Positions 1 to 8,486 of a stretch of DNA of 64,000 nt are shown in pieces. The notes beneath the pieces are model-generated. The model did not search any database. It had not been told where the DNA came from and saw nothing but the letters and a program-made list of their open reading frames with translations. Location of the stretch: positions 336,437-400,436 of the forward strand of contig NZ_LNRZ01000004.1 in assembly GCF_001468265.1 (NCBI RefSeq), given 5' to 3'. Position 1 is the first letter of the stretch. Each line of letters begins with the position of its first letter. The DNA comes from Sphingopyxis sp. H050. GTDB taxonomy: Bacteria; Pseudomonadota; Alphaproteobacteria; Sphingomonadales; Sphingomonadaceae. Made by a program: the position numbers and the translations under genes.

Positions 1-1964
1 ACGCGGCGATCGAACAGCCGGGTTTTGAGCCCCGCCTCATATGCATTCACCTTTTCAGGCTGGATATAATAGACTTGATTGACGCCCTGATAGGCAAGCC
101 CGTTGAAGCTGCCGCTGCGGTAACCGCGACTGTACTGGAGATAGCCCATGATATCATCGGCGAACTCATAGCTGACATTGATACGGCCGGTTAGCCTGTT
201 TGCCTTTTCGCGCTGCTCAAGCGGCGCGAGATTGGGGTTGTATGGATTGCTGTAGGGGATCAGGTTGACAACCGGCGTCGTACCGTCGAGCGCATAGAGG
301 AAAGTGCTGCCGTTAAGGTAATTGACCTTATCCTGGGTGTAGCGTGCACCCACCGCCACGGTCAGCCGCTCGGTCGCTTTCCAGGTTACGTCGCCGTAGA
401 TCGCCTTCGAGGGGCGCGACACGTCAAAACGCTGTTCGCCGAGGATCGGGGTGAACGGAGGCGCGCCTGCCCCGGCGCAGCCCGCCGAAAAGCTACCCCC
501 CATGCCGCCATTGCCCGTATTATTGATCGCGATGTCGGTCTGGAGTGCAATCAGCGAGCGTGCATCAAGGAAGCCGTTGGGATTGATCTCGATCGCGTCG
601 CAGAATCCGGCATCGCCAGGCCCCAACGCCGGATTGGCGGCAAAGGCTGGGATATAGCGGATCGCGTCGGGCGTTCCGATTGCGGCGTTATTGTAGCTGC
701 CCGGAAGACCGGCGCCAAGCAGCAGCGGCCTCAGCGCCCCGAAAAAGTCCGGGTAGTTGACCGTCTTGACCTTGTCCCTGCCATAATAAAGGCCGGCAAT
801 GATATCGAGGCGGTCGTTCGAATAGCTGAAACGCAGGTCCTGGTTGAAATTCTTGCTCGTCGACGTGAGGCCGATCGAGCAGAGATCGGCTGGGCCGCCA
901 TCGCAATCATCAGGATTGTTGATATAGTCGCCGGTGTCGTAGCCGGTAATCGAGGTGACGGAGAATTGGTCGCTGACATCCCATTTGATGTTGAGGGCTA
1001 TCCCTTTCGACTTGCTGATGTTCTTACCTACCCGATCAACTGCGACCTCATTGTCACGCAGCAACCGCCCGCCTAGGAAAGGTTGCGGATCGTAACGCGA
1101 ATAGCCGAGCGCATCCTGCCCGCCCGCGAGTTGACCACCTGCATAGGGCGCGGTGCCCCATGGATCGTCCTTCGCGGCATAGAGCTTCAAATTGATGTCG
1201 AGATCGGGATCGGGCCGGAAGCGGATCGAGATGCGACCGCCGATCGTATCGGTGGTCCCTAGGTCGCGCTCATTCCCAGGCAGTACATTGCGCTGCCAAC
1301 CATCCCCTTTTGCAAAAGTACCGGCGACGCGGACGCCCAAGATGTCGGGAACCAGCGTCGCTTCAGCGGCGCCCTGCACCGTGAAAGTGTCGTAATTGGC
1401 ATAGCCGGCGGTCAGATAGCCATTGGCCTCTCCCAGATCCGGCTTGCGCGTGAAGAAGCTGATCGCGCCACCCGTGGTGTTGCGACCGTAGAGTGTTCCT
1501 TGCGGTCCGCGCAGTACCTCGACCCGGTCGATGTCATAGAGTTGCAGGCCATGGCTCGCCCGGAAGCTCTGATAGACTTCATCGACATAGACGCCAACCG
1601 GCGACGCAGTGGAGGCGGAAAATTCGTTCGCCACTGAAATCCCGCGCAGCGAGAAATTCGGTTGGGTGCGACCATAGGGAGTGGTGACTTGCAGGCTGGG
1701 GATCGCGCCCATCAAGTCTGAGGTCTCCGTGATGCCGCGCGTGCGCAGCGTCTCGCCGCCTATGGCGGAAACGGCGGCTGGAACATCCTGCAAATTCTGT
1801 TCGCGCTTCTGCGCCGTGACGACGATTGTCTCAAGGCCACCTTCCTGCGCCTCGGGCTTTTCGCCCTGCGATGCAGCGTCCTGGGCATGTGCCGGCACTG
1901 CAAGCGCACACGCGATCGATAGCGCGGTGGCACAAAGCAAATTTGTCCTAAAGGCTGTGACCAT
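1..1964 (-). CDS. TonB-dependent outer-membrane receptor (C-terminus cut by window edge)
   Basis: Outer-membrane beta-barrel receptor for active uptake of a ligand with TonB/ExbBD; the ligand cannot be read from sequence. Translation from the ATG at 1964 gives a Sec signal peptide ending in AHA followed by QD, then a TonB-box-like ETIVVTA, the sphingomonad motif QKREQNLQDVPAAV and the plug-domain motif GPQGTLYGRNTTGG near residue 150. Just before the window edge it reads PEKVNAYEAGLKTRLF, a barrel motif typical of these proteins, so the frame is open for about 654 residues and only the last strands are missing. A strong ribosome site (GGGGAGGA, 6 nt spacing) fixes the start. It lies in the same orientation downstream of the tRNA-linked integrase, so it may be cargo of that element. 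Confidence 0.93.
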   Translation of the reverse strand, partial: MVTAFRTNLLCATALSIACALAVPAHAQDAASQGEKPEAQEGGLETIVVTAQKREQNLQDVPAAVSAIGGETLRTRGITETSDLMGAIPSLQVTTPYGRTQPNFSLRGISVANEFSASTASPVGVYVDEVYQSFRASHGLQLYDIDRVEVLRGPQGTLYGRNTTGGAISFFTRKPDLGEANGYLTAGYANYDTFTVQGAAEATLVPDILGVRVAGTFAKGDGWQRNVLPGNERDLGTTDTIGGRISIRFRPDPDLDINLKLYAAKDDPWGTAPYAGGQLAGGQDALGYSRYDPQPFLGGRLLRDNEVAVDRVGKNISKSKGIALNIKWDVSDQFSVTSITGYDTGDYINNPDDCDGGPADLCSIGLTSTSKNFNQDLRFSYSNDRLDIIAGLYYGRDKVKTVNYPDFFGALRPLLLGAGLPGSYNNAAIGTPDAIRYIPAFAANPALGPGDAGFCDAIEINPNGFLDARSLIALQTDIAINNTGNGGMGGSFSAGCAGAGAPPFTPILGEQRFDVSRPSKAIYGDVTWKATERLTVAVGARYTQDKVNYLNGSTFLYALDGTTPVVNLIPYSNPYNPNLAPLEQREKANRLTGRINVSYEFADDIMGYLQYSRGYRSGSFNGLAYQGVNQVYYIQPEKVNAYEAGLKTRLFDRR

Positions 1965-2402
1965 GACTGTCCTCCCCACGGCATTTTTTGATTTGGCGCC
2001 ATTTGCCGCGCCTTGGGGCTCATCGTCCAATTCAATTTGTTGGCGAACTATTCCTCCCACTCATTGATTAAGGACTGATGAGCCTGCACCGCTGACGCTT
2101 CGTGGCGACGCAAATAACCCCATATATTTCATTGAATTAGTCACGCTGAGCGCGTCCATCGGGACGGATGCGCGCGTTCTGCTCGCCCCAATCGAGCCCT
2201 TCCAGACGATGTATCGGCGTAATTGGCGGTCCCGGCGGTTTCCCTTGTCGAGTTGCAAGGGGAATCAGCTATGATGAGATGTAGTGAGATACGGTTTCTT
2301 GGAGTTCATTCTACTATTCGCGGATGCATCTAAGTAGCTGATATTTCTAACAACTATGGCAGAAAACCGCGCCTCTAAATCGGCGGTTCTGACTTTTGAG
2401 GC
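1965..2402. other. 438-bp intergenic region upstream of the receptor
   Basis: No convincing gene. This is the leader of the receptor gene plus the 3' end of the integrase transcript. The part from about 2270 to 2400 is visibly more AT-rich than its surroundings and contains a likely terminator for the integrase. The short open frames here have no recognisable product. Confidence 0.6.
2361..2388 (-). terminator. Probable Rho-independent terminator after the integrase
   Basis: Read on the minus strand, a 6-bp stem AACCGC/GCGGTT with a 12-nt loop is followed directly by TTTTCT. It lies about 15 nt after the integrase stop. The stem is short, so efficiency is uncertain. Confidence 0.5.
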
Positions 2403-3728
2403 TCATCGCGAAGCCGCCCGAAGGGGGCGTTGCCAATACGGCTGTCTCTGGTCGCTTGGTGGCAGGTGCTGGATGGGAGCGGAACAGCGCATGAATTGTG
2501 AGAACTCGATAGGATTCTTCTCGACATTCGACACTGCGGTTGCCGCGTCGATCACGTCGGCCCAGTCTTGGAGCATCCGCCTTCGCGGTGTGAGATAGAG
2601 CGCACTGTTGTAAGCGCCGCGCACCTCATCCTCGTCCTCGTGAGCGAGCGCCATCTCGATCCAATCCGGCTTGTAGCGTTCGGCTTCGTTCGCCCAGGTC
2701 GAGCCGAGCCCCCTAAACCCATGTACCGTCTGCCGATGGAGATACCCCATCCGATAACAGGCATAGATCATGGTGTTCTCGGAAATAGACTTTCCAGGCT
2801 TGGCTCCGGGAAAGAGGAACGCATCGTTCGTCGCCTGCAAGCGGCGCTGAACGATCATTGCGGCCTGGCGGGACAGCGGAACAAGATGCTCACGTTCCAT
2901 CTTCATGCGCTCCGGCGACAGACGCCATAGCGGGTTCGGTCCATAGAGATCCTCGAACTCGTCCCTGGCCGCGAAGCGGGTTTCGCTGGTTCGGACCCAT
3001 GTGAGCAAGGTGAACAGCAGCGCGTCACGGGTGATCTCGCGGCGGCGCGGCGTGTCCTCGCCGTCATAGGCGAAGATCGCTCGCACCAGCTTCGGAAACT
3101 CCGCGAGCGGCACGCGCGCCATGTGCCTGACGGGCGGCTTGGGCTTGAGCGCATCGTTGAGGCCGAGCGTCGGATCGATGGTCGCCCAGCCGCTCGCGAT
3201 CGCGAAGCGATAGATCTGGCTGACGTTCTGCTTGAGGCGACGGGCGATATCGAGGGCGCCGCGCGCTTCGACCGCGCGGATCATCTCGAGAATCTCGGGC
3301 GGGTCGATTTCCGTGATCGGACGCTTCCCGATGACCGGAAAGACGTCGCGCTCCATCCGGTTGATGACGCGCAGGGCATGGGCCGAGTCCAGCCCTTCAA
3401 TACGATTGGCGTGCCAGGCCCGCGCAATCTCTTCGAACAGCTTGAGCGCGGCCCTCTGCTTCTTCGCCCGCTTCCTGGCCTCGGCGGGGTCCTCACCCTG
3501 ATCGAGCAGCCGCTTGGCTTCGGTCCGCTTCTCGCGGGCGATCGCCAGCGTGACGGTCGGATATTTGCCGAAGCTCAGCAGTTTTTCCTTGCCGTCGAAG
3601 CGGTATTTCAGGCGCCAGAGCTTCGATCCGTTCGGCTGGACGAGCAGGTGCAGGCCTTCTCCATCGGACAGCTTGTAGGGGCGCTGCCGCTTGGTGGCGT
3701 ATTTGACCTCAAGTTCTTTCAAAGCCAT
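2403..3728 (-). CDS. P4-type tyrosine recombinase/integrase
   Basis: Site-specific integrase of the P4/DUF4102 family, 441 aa, normal length. The N-terminal arm-binding domain (residues 1 to about 95) includes KLSDGEGLHLLV and FGKYPTVTLAIAR. The catalytic domain shows R246 (WVRTSETR), H336-x-x-R339 (HGFRGLGSTW), H363 (ALAHEDEDEV) and Y373 (RGAYNSALYL), so it looks intact. The start is taken at the ATG at 3728, where family homology (MALKELEVKY) begins; the frame stays open a further 61 codons upstream but that extension runs through the repeat-bearing promoter. The ATG lacks a clear Shine-Dalgarno sequence. The gene points away from the 3' end of tRNA-Met 190 bp upstream, the classical arrangement of an element integrated in a tRNA gene. 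Confidence 0.93.
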   Translation of the reverse strand: MALKELEVKYATKRQRPYKLSDGEGLHLLVQPNGSKLWRLKYRFDGKEKLLSFGKYPTVTLAIAREKRTEAKRLLDQGEDPAEARKRAKKQRAALKLFEEIARAWHANRIEGLDSAHALRVINRMERDVFPVIGKRPITEIDPPEILEMIRAVEARGALDIARRLKQNVSQIYRFAIASGWATIDPTLGLNDALKPKPPVRHMARVPLAEFPKLVRAIFAYDGEDTPRRREITRDALLFTLLTWVRTSETRFAARDEFEDLYGPNPLWRLSPERMKMEREHLVPLSRQAAMIVQRRLQATNDAFLFPGAKPGKSISENTMIYACYRMGYLHRQTVHGFRGLGSTWANEAERYKPDWIEMALAHEDEDEVRGAYNSALYLTPRRRMLQDWADVIDAATAVSNVEKNPIEFSQFMRCSAPIQHLPPSDQRQPYWQRPLRAASR

Positions 3729-3730
3729 CT

Positions 3731-3782
3731 GGGGGTATCGCCTGTTTTGGGGACAGCCGAAAAATACCCCCAAAATACCCCC
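3731..3782. repeat. Tandem 11-bp repeats and inverted copy in front of the integrase
   Basis: AAAATACCCCC occurs twice in perfect tandem (3761-3771 and 3772-3782), and the inverted core GGGGGTAT lies at 3731-3738, immediately before the integrase ATG. Such short iterated sites at an integrase promoter are what arm-type integrase or excisionase/regulator sites look like. The role is inferred; the repeats themselves are seen directly. Confidence 0.6.
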
Positions 3783-3918
3783 AATCCAAATCGCCGTGGG
3801 TGGCCGCAGCCGGTCGCACCGGGACGCCGGCGTACGCAACGGGACGCGAAAAATATTTGATTTTCCTCGAAAAATGTCTGCCAGTGGCCTCAGTGGGTCA
3901 CTGGTGGACAATCCGGGT

Positions 3919-3995
3919 TGGTAGCGGAGGAGGGACTCGAACCCCCGACACGCGGATTATGATTCCGCTGCTCTAACCTGCTGAGCTACTCCGCC
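3919..3995 (-). tRNA. tRNA-Met (anticodon CAU), probably elongator
   Basis: The minus strand folds as a complete 77-nt tRNA: acceptor GGCGGAG paired with CUCCGCU, discriminator A and encoded CCA, D-arm GAGC, anticodon stem GCGGA/UCCGC around the loop AUCAUAA (anticodon CAU), and T-arm GGGGGUUCGAGUCCCUC. The sequence closely resembles alphaproteobacterial elongator tRNA-Met; a tRNA-Ile2 with modified CAU is the alternative but usually has a different acceptor stem. It is also the likely attachment site for the neighbouring integrase. Confidence 0.95.
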
Positions 3996-4056
3996 CCGAA
4001 AGGCCGCCCCGGTGGGCGAGCAGCGCCTATAGGCATGGCTGCTGCGCCGGTCAATA

Positions 4057-4608
4057 TCATCTGCGCGGCGCGCGAAATTTGCGCGCGAAGGCGGGTTCCC
4101 ATGGGCCGCCGCGATAGTGCCAGGCAGCAAGGCCGACGATGTCGAGCGGGCGCGGTCGGAAATCGGCGGCGAGTTCGGCGAGTACCGCCTTCGCCTCCCC
4201 CGCCGATACCTTGTTCTGCACGGTGATGTGCAACCGCGGGACGCCCTGATCCTGCGCGGTGAGCAGGCCGTGGAAATGGCCGGCAATCCGCGCGCGGATG
4301 GCGAGCAGTTCGGGACTGTCGATCCGGTAGGCGACCCCTTTGCCGAGCGAATAGACCTCGCGGATCGTCGCCGCGGGCGGCGGGGCGGCCGTCAGGACGC
4401 GCAGCAGCCCGTCGAGTTCGTCCAGCGCCGACGGCGGCAGGTGGTGGAAGAGCGTGATGTGCGCGCGCAGGACATTGCGTTCGGGCGGGAAATGCCTGGT
4501 TCGCAGATCGTCGAAGTGGCGCTGGTCTGCCGCACCCATCATCGCGGTAAGGATGACAGGCGCGGCGCCAGTGGCCCGGTAGGGAGGGGGAAAGGCCCGG
4601 GTCACCAT
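4057..4608 (-). CDS. 2H phosphoesterase / 2'-5' RNA ligase family protein
   Basis: A 183-aa protein with the two histidine motifs that define the 2H phosphoesterase fold: HITLF at residues 50-54 and HITVQ at 127-131, each on a predicted beta strand about 75 residues apart. Family members open cyclic phosphates or join 2'-5' RNA ends; the substrate here is unknown. The start at 4608 is chosen because family-like sequence begins shortly after it. No good Shine-Dalgarno site is seen, and the frame is open upstream to 4836. It ends 61 bp upstream of the tRNA-Met gene on the same strand. Confidence 0.8.
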   Translation of the reverse strand: MVTRAFPPPYRATGAAPVILTAMMGAADQRHFDDLRTRHFPPERNVLRAHITLFHHLPPSALDELDGLLRVLTAAPPPAATIREVYSLGKGVAYRIDSPELLAIRARIAGHFHGLLTAQDQGVPRLHITVQNKVSAGEAKAVLAELAADFRPRPLDIVGLAAWHYRGGPWEPAFARKFRAPRR

Positions 4609-4769
4609 GGGCGAGACGGGTTCGAAACAGCGGCCAAGGGGGACATGCCGCGAAAGATCGAACAATGCATCTCGTCGCGCGCATATATGGCCGACATGCT
4701 GATTACGATCCAATCGATTAATCGGGTCACTATGATCGACCTTGGCGATGACTTCGCGATTTCCGGTGG

Positions 4770-5519
4770 TTAGAGGCCGTTCCAGAAGCTGTGCAGCGCG
4801 GCGGCGACGGCATCCGGTCGCTCGGCGATCGCCCAATGGCCTGCCCCTTCGATCACGGTCAGCGGCGTTCCGGTGCGCGACGAGAAGCGCTGCGCGACCG
4901 ACAGTTCGACATAGGGATCGCCCTCGCCCCAGACGAGCATGCCCTTTGCCGGCAATTTGCCGATATCGCGCGCCCAGTCATGTTCGAAGCTAAGCCCCTT
5001 CGCCGAGCGATAGAGTTTCAGGATCGCGCGGCGCTTGTCCTTGAGCGCCCATTGCGCGGCCTCTTCCTCGGCGATGTCGGCGGGCACCCCTTGCGCCGCG
5101 AGACCCTCCGCGAGCTTTGCCGGTTTGCTGAGCGCCATGAAGAGCTCGCCGAGGATCGGGGTGTTCCAGATGCGCGCGAGGCGATGGCCGCGATAGTCGG
5201 GATCGATCACCGCGTTGGACACCGCCCAGCTGCGGAACAGGTCCGGCCGCAGCATCGCAGCGCGCTGCGCGATGAGCGCGCCCCAGTCGTGGCCAGCGAT
5301 GTCGATCGGGCCATGCTCGGCGAACAGCGCCTCGGCCTGCCCCACCGCCCAGTCGGCATACGCCTCCTTGGTGGCGGGAAAGCCGGCCGTGAGCGGCGCG
5401 GTAAAGCCCGGAAGCGCCGGGACCGCCACCGGCGTGTCACCGAGATCGAGCGCGGCGAGCAGCGGCTGCCAGATCGCGGGGCTGTCCGGAACGCCGTGGA
5501 GGAAAAGCTTTGCGGTCAT
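4770..5519 (-). CDS. Alpha/beta hydrolase with Asp nucleophile (epoxide hydrolase/dehalogenase-like)
   Basis: 249 aa, predicted cytosolic. The oxyanion-hole region is FLHGVPDSPAIW, the nucleophile elbow is AGHDWGAL with Asp78 in place of the usual Ser, the acid is probably in WGEGDPYVELS and the catalytic His in GAGHWAIAERP. An Asp nucleophile places it among epoxide hydrolase and haloalkane dehalogenase relatives rather than esterases, but the substrate cannot be named. The start at 5519 follows GGAGAGAGAC, a good ribosome site, and is preferred to the longer frame from 5546. It follows mltG on the same strand after 33 bp and may be co-transcribed. Confidence 0.85.
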   Translation of the reverse strand: MTAKLFLHGVPDSPAIWQPLLAALDLGDTPVAVPALPGFTAPLTAGFPATKEAYADWAVGQAEALFAEHGPIDIAGHDWGALIAQRAAMLRPDLFRSWAVSNAVIDPDYRGHRLARIWNTPILGELFMALSKPAKLAEGLAAQGVPADIAEEEAAQWALKDKRRAILKLYRSAKGLSFEHDWARDIGKLPAKGMLVWGEGDPYVELSVAQRFSSRTGTPLTVIEGAGHWAIAERPDAVAAALHSFWNGL

Positions 5520-5552
5520 GTCTCTCTCCGTCGCCCCCGCGTGCATCGCGGC

Positions 5553-6494
5553 CTATTCGATTTCGCCGCGCTCGCGGCGGAGCGCATACCATTTCTGGAC
5601 GTTCGCATTGTGCTCGGACAATGTGCGCGCGAAGATGTGGCCGCCGTCGCCCTTGGCGACGAAGAAGAGATAATCATTGGCCTCGGGGTCGAGCACCGCG
5701 GCGATCGACGCCTTGCCGGGGTTGGCGATCGGCCCCTTGGGCAGGCCGGTCATGCTGTAGGTGTTATAGTCGTTCACCGCGAGAATCTCGGAGCGCAGGA
5801 TACGACGACCTAGCGGTTTGCCCTTGGTGATCGGATAGATGATCGTCGGATCCGCCTGCAGCCGCATGCCGACCGCGAGCCGGTTGGTGTAGACTCCCGC
5901 GACGGTGCGGCGTTCGGACGGGACGCCGGTTTCCTTCTCGACGATGGAGGCGAGCGTGATCGCTTCGTTGCGGTCCTTCGCGGCGGTCCGCGGGCTGCGC
6001 TTCGCCCAGAGTTCGGCGAACGCCTTGTTCATCGCCGTCTGCATGCGCTTGACGACGGCGGCGCGGCTTTCGCCGGTGGTGAAGGCATAGCTGTCGGGCA
6101 GGATGCTGCCTTCGGCCGGGACCGGGATTTCGCCCTTCAGCCGCGGTTCGGCCATCAGCCGCTCCCAGACCATGATCGAGGGCATCCCCTCGGGGATCAT
6201 CACGAGCCGCTGGATCGTCTTTCCCGACTGGAACAGTTCGAGGATATCGCCCGCGTCCATCCCCTTTTCGATCTTATACTCGCCGGGCTTGATCGGATCG
6301 TCCGACCCGAAGAAGCGCGCCTCGTTGCGGAAGCTGGATGCCGAAACCACACCCTTCGCCTCGAGAATCTCCCCCGCCTTCGCGATGCTCGCGCCGGGCG
6401 GGATGACGACCTCGGTATCGTTCGGCGCGCTGCCCGAGCAGGCGGCGAGCGACAATGCGATAATCGCGATCGTCAGCCAGCGGAACGGATGCAA
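5553..6494 (-). CDS. mltG: Endolytic murein transglycosylase MltG
   Basis: Cleaves nascent peptidoglycan strands at the cytoplasmic membrane and so sets glycan length. 313 aa with the YceG domain: LysM-like part around residues 27-90, then PEGMPSIMVWERL and the catalytic LASIVEKETG segment with Glu186, followed by ERRTVAGVYTNRL, ADPTIIY, YNTYSMTGLPKGPI and NPG. The initiator is TTG at 6494, supported by GGAGAG six bases upstream. The N-terminus ends in LSLAAC followed by SGS, which reads as a lipobox; most MltG proteins have a plain membrane anchor instead. Order acpP-fabF-mltG is a conserved bacterial neighbourhood. Confidence 0.95.
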   Translation of the reverse strand: MHPFRWLTIAIIALSLAACSGSAPNDTEVVIPPGASIAKAGEILEAKGVVSASSFRNEARFFGSDDPIKPGEYKIEKGMDAGDILELFQSGKTIQRLVMIPEGMPSIMVWERLMAEPRLKGEIPVPAEGSILPDSYAFTTGESRAAVVKRMQTAMNKAFAELWAKRSPRTAAKDRNEAITLASIVEKETGVPSERRTVAGVYTNRLAVGMRLQADPTIIYPITKGKPLGRRILRSEILAVNDYNTYSMTGLPKGPIANPGKASIAAVLDPEANDYLFFVAKGDGGHIFARTLSEHNANVQKWYALRRERGEIE

Positions 6495-6638
6495 CCTAAT
6501 CTCTCCAATCGACGCTTAAGGAGACAAAAGATACGCACAGGCGCATCGAAACTGTCTCCTTTGTCGCCTTAGCGCCAGTCACCCGGCAGGCTCAGCCGAG
6601 GGGTAAAGCATGGCGGGATAATGTAGGAAAGGCTTTTA

Positions 6639-6774
6639 TCCTCCCTGTGGCGAAGCCATGGAGAGGTGCCAGCGCGCAGCGCTGACGGAGGGGCGATTGC
6701 GCCGACGTCGCCGGCCCCTCCACCACTTGCTTCGCAAGCGGTCCCCTCCCCATGGCCTTTGGCCACAGGGAGGA
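6639..6774. repeat. GGAGGGG-type palindromic intergenic element, copy 1
   Basis: A 136-bp inverted repeat between fabF and mltG. The outer arms TCCTCCCTGTGGC and GCCACAGGGAGGA are perfect complements, and the pairing extends inwards with small bulges through CCATGG. The interior holds the family signature CCCCTCCACCACTTGC followed by TTCGCAAGCGGTCCCCTCC. Related copies lie at 25199-25315 and 56463-56650. Confidence 0.85.
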
Positions 6775-6782
6775 TTGGAGCG

Positions 6783-8042
6783 TCAGTCGACCGCCTTGAC
6801 GATCAGGCTGGCGTTGGTGCCGCCGAAGCCGAAGCTGTTGTTGAGCGCGGCGCGCACCTTGCGCTTTTTCGCGACCTTGGGGACCAGGTCGGCGCCCTCC
6901 GTGCCTTCATCGGGATTGTCGAGGTTGAGCGTCGGCGGGACGACCTGATCGCGGATCGCGAGGATGCAGAAGATCGTTTCGACCGCGCCGGCGCCGCCGA
7001 GCAGGTGGCCGATCGCCGATTTGGTCGAGCTCATCGAGACATTGCTCATCGCGTCACCGAACAGGCGCTTCACCGCGCCGAGTTCGATCGTGTCGGCCAT
7101 GGTCGAGGTGCCGTGGGCGTTGATATAGTCGATGTCGGCGGGGGTCATGCCCGCCTTCTTCAGCGCCGCGCTCATCGAGCGGAACGCGCCGTCCATTTCG
7201 GGATCGGGCGCGGTCACGTGATAGGCGTCGCCCGACAGGCCGTAGCCGACGACCTCGGCGTAGATCTTCGCGCCGCGCGCCTTGGCATGCTCATATTCCT
7301 CGAGCACGACGACGCCCGCGCCCTCGCCCATCACGAAACCGTCGCGGTCCTTGTCATAGGGGCGGCTCGCCTGTTCGGGGCGATCGTTATAGCTCATGTT
7401 CAGCGCGCGCGCCTGTGCGAAGCCGGCGATGCCGATCGGGCAGATCGTCGCCTCGGCGCCGCCCGCGAGCATGATGTCGGCGTCGTCGTCCTTGATCATG
7501 CGCGCGGCGTCGCCGATCGAGTGCGCGCCAGTCGAGCAAGCGGTGACGACGGCGTGGTTGGGACCCTTGAGGCCATATTTGATGCTGACCTGGCCCGAGA
7601 TCAGGTTGATCAGGCGACCGTGAACAAAGTGCGGCGAGACGCGGCCGGGACCCTTTTCGGCAAGCAGCAGGCTCTCGCTCTCGATGCCCGGCAAGCCGCC
7701 GATGCCCGACCCGATCGAGCAGCCGGCGCGCACCTTCTGTTCTTCGGTGAGGTCGGTCAGGCCGGCGTCCTCGAGCGCTTGGCCCGCGGCGTCGATGCCG
7801 AAGATGATGAAGGGATCGACCTGGCGCTGGACCTTGTGATCGACGCGCTTGCCGGGGTCGAAACCATATTCATGGTCCGGGCCCTTCACCTCGCACGCGA
7901 TCGTGCATTTCTGGTCCGAGGCATCGAAATGGGTGATCGGACCCGCGCCCGATTTGCCGGCGATCAGATTTTTCCACGTGGTTTCCACGTCGGCGCCCAG
8001 CGGCGTCACCAAACCCAAACCCGTCACCACAACCCGGCGCAT
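6783..8042 (-). CDS. fabF: Beta-ketoacyl-ACP synthase II
   Basis: Condenses malonyl-ACP with acyl-ACP in the elongation cycle of fatty acid synthesis. 419 aa with the Cys-His-His triad: Cys169 in VTACSTGAHS, His310 in INAHGTSTMADT and His346 in STKSAIGHLLGGAG, plus the terminal NNSFGFGGTNAS motif. The ribosome site decides the start: AAAGGA ends directly at an ATG (8048) but is six bases before the in-frame ATG at 8042, which gives the family-typical MRRVVVTG. It lies downstream of acpP, its substrate carrier, separated by a strong hairpin that may reduce read-through. Confidence 0.97.
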   Translation of the reverse strand: MRRVVVTGLGLVTPLGADVETTWKNLIAGKSGAGPITHFDASDQKCTIACEVKGPDHEYGFDPGKRVDHKVQRQVDPFIIFGIDAAGQALEDAGLTDLTEEQKVRAGCSIGSGIGGLPGIESESLLLAEKGPGRVSPHFVHGRLINLISGQVSIKYGLKGPNHAVVTACSTGAHSIGDAARMIKDDDADIMLAGGAEATICPIGIAGFAQARALNMSYNDRPEQASRPYDKDRDGFVMGEGAGVVVLEEYEHAKARGAKIYAEVVGYGLSGDAYHVTAPDPEMDGAFRSMSAALKKAGMTPADIDYINAHGTSTMADTIELGAVKRLFGDAMSNVSMSSTKSAIGHLLGGAGAVETIFCILAIRDQVVPPTLNLDNPDEGTEGADLVPKVAKKRKVRAALNNSFGFGGTNASLIVKAVD

Positions 8043-8103
8043 AGTCATTCCTTTCGTCGGCCCTGCCCCGCAGGCGTCCGTGTGTCACTCAACGCGATCC
8101 CAA

Positions 8104-8151
8104 GAAAAAGGCTTCCCGGTCACAGCGCGTAAAGCTCTGGACCGGGAAGCC
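8104..8151 (-). terminator. Strong hairpin plus T tract between acpP and fabF
   Basis: On the minus strand GGCTTCCCGGTC and GACCGGGAAGCC form a perfect 12-bp stem with an 18-nt loop, followed by CTTTTTCTT. It is a textbook intrinsic terminator or attenuator placed inside the acpP-fabF unit, and would let acpP be expressed well above fabF. Confidence 0.85.
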
Positions 8152-8204
8152 GGAAACGCGTGGGCGGCGTCGCCGCCGCGTCCGGCTATGCCGGACGGGC
8201 CATG

Positions 8205-8441
8205 TCAGCCCTTGTTCGCTTCGATATAGTCGATCGCATCCTTGACGGTGGCGATCTTTTCCGCCGCGTCGTCGGGAATTTCGACGCCGAATTCTTCTTC
8301 GAACGCCATCACCAGTTCGACGATGTCGAGGCTGTCGGCGCCCAGATCGTCGATGAAGCTCGCTTCTTCGGTGACCTTATCGGCTTCGACGCCCAGATGT
8401 TCGACGACGATCTTTTTAACCTTTTCGGCCGAATCGCTCAT
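8205..8441 (-). CDS. acpP: Acyl carrier protein
   Basis: 78-aa acidic carrier of growing acyl chains in fatty acid synthesis. The phosphopantetheine attachment site is Ser37 in [13 protein letters not shown]. Length and composition are standard. A ribosome site AGGAACTGTGC precedes the ATG. A promoter should lie in the short gap after the upstream serine hydrolase gene, or within its 3' end. The gene is followed by an intrinsic terminator and then fabF. Confidence 0.98.
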   Translation of the reverse strand: MSDSAEKVKKIVVEHLGVEADKVTEEASFIDDLGADSLDIVELVMAFEEEFGVEIPDDAAEKIATVKDAIDYIEANKG

Positions 8442-8486
8442 GCACAGTTCCTTTTTCTGACTATGTCGTGAATGTTGGGATTTGCC

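Noticed and set aside
3729..3911. 61-codon extension of the integrase
   Set aside because: It crosses the tandem repeats and likely promoter, and family homology begins at MALKELEVKY.
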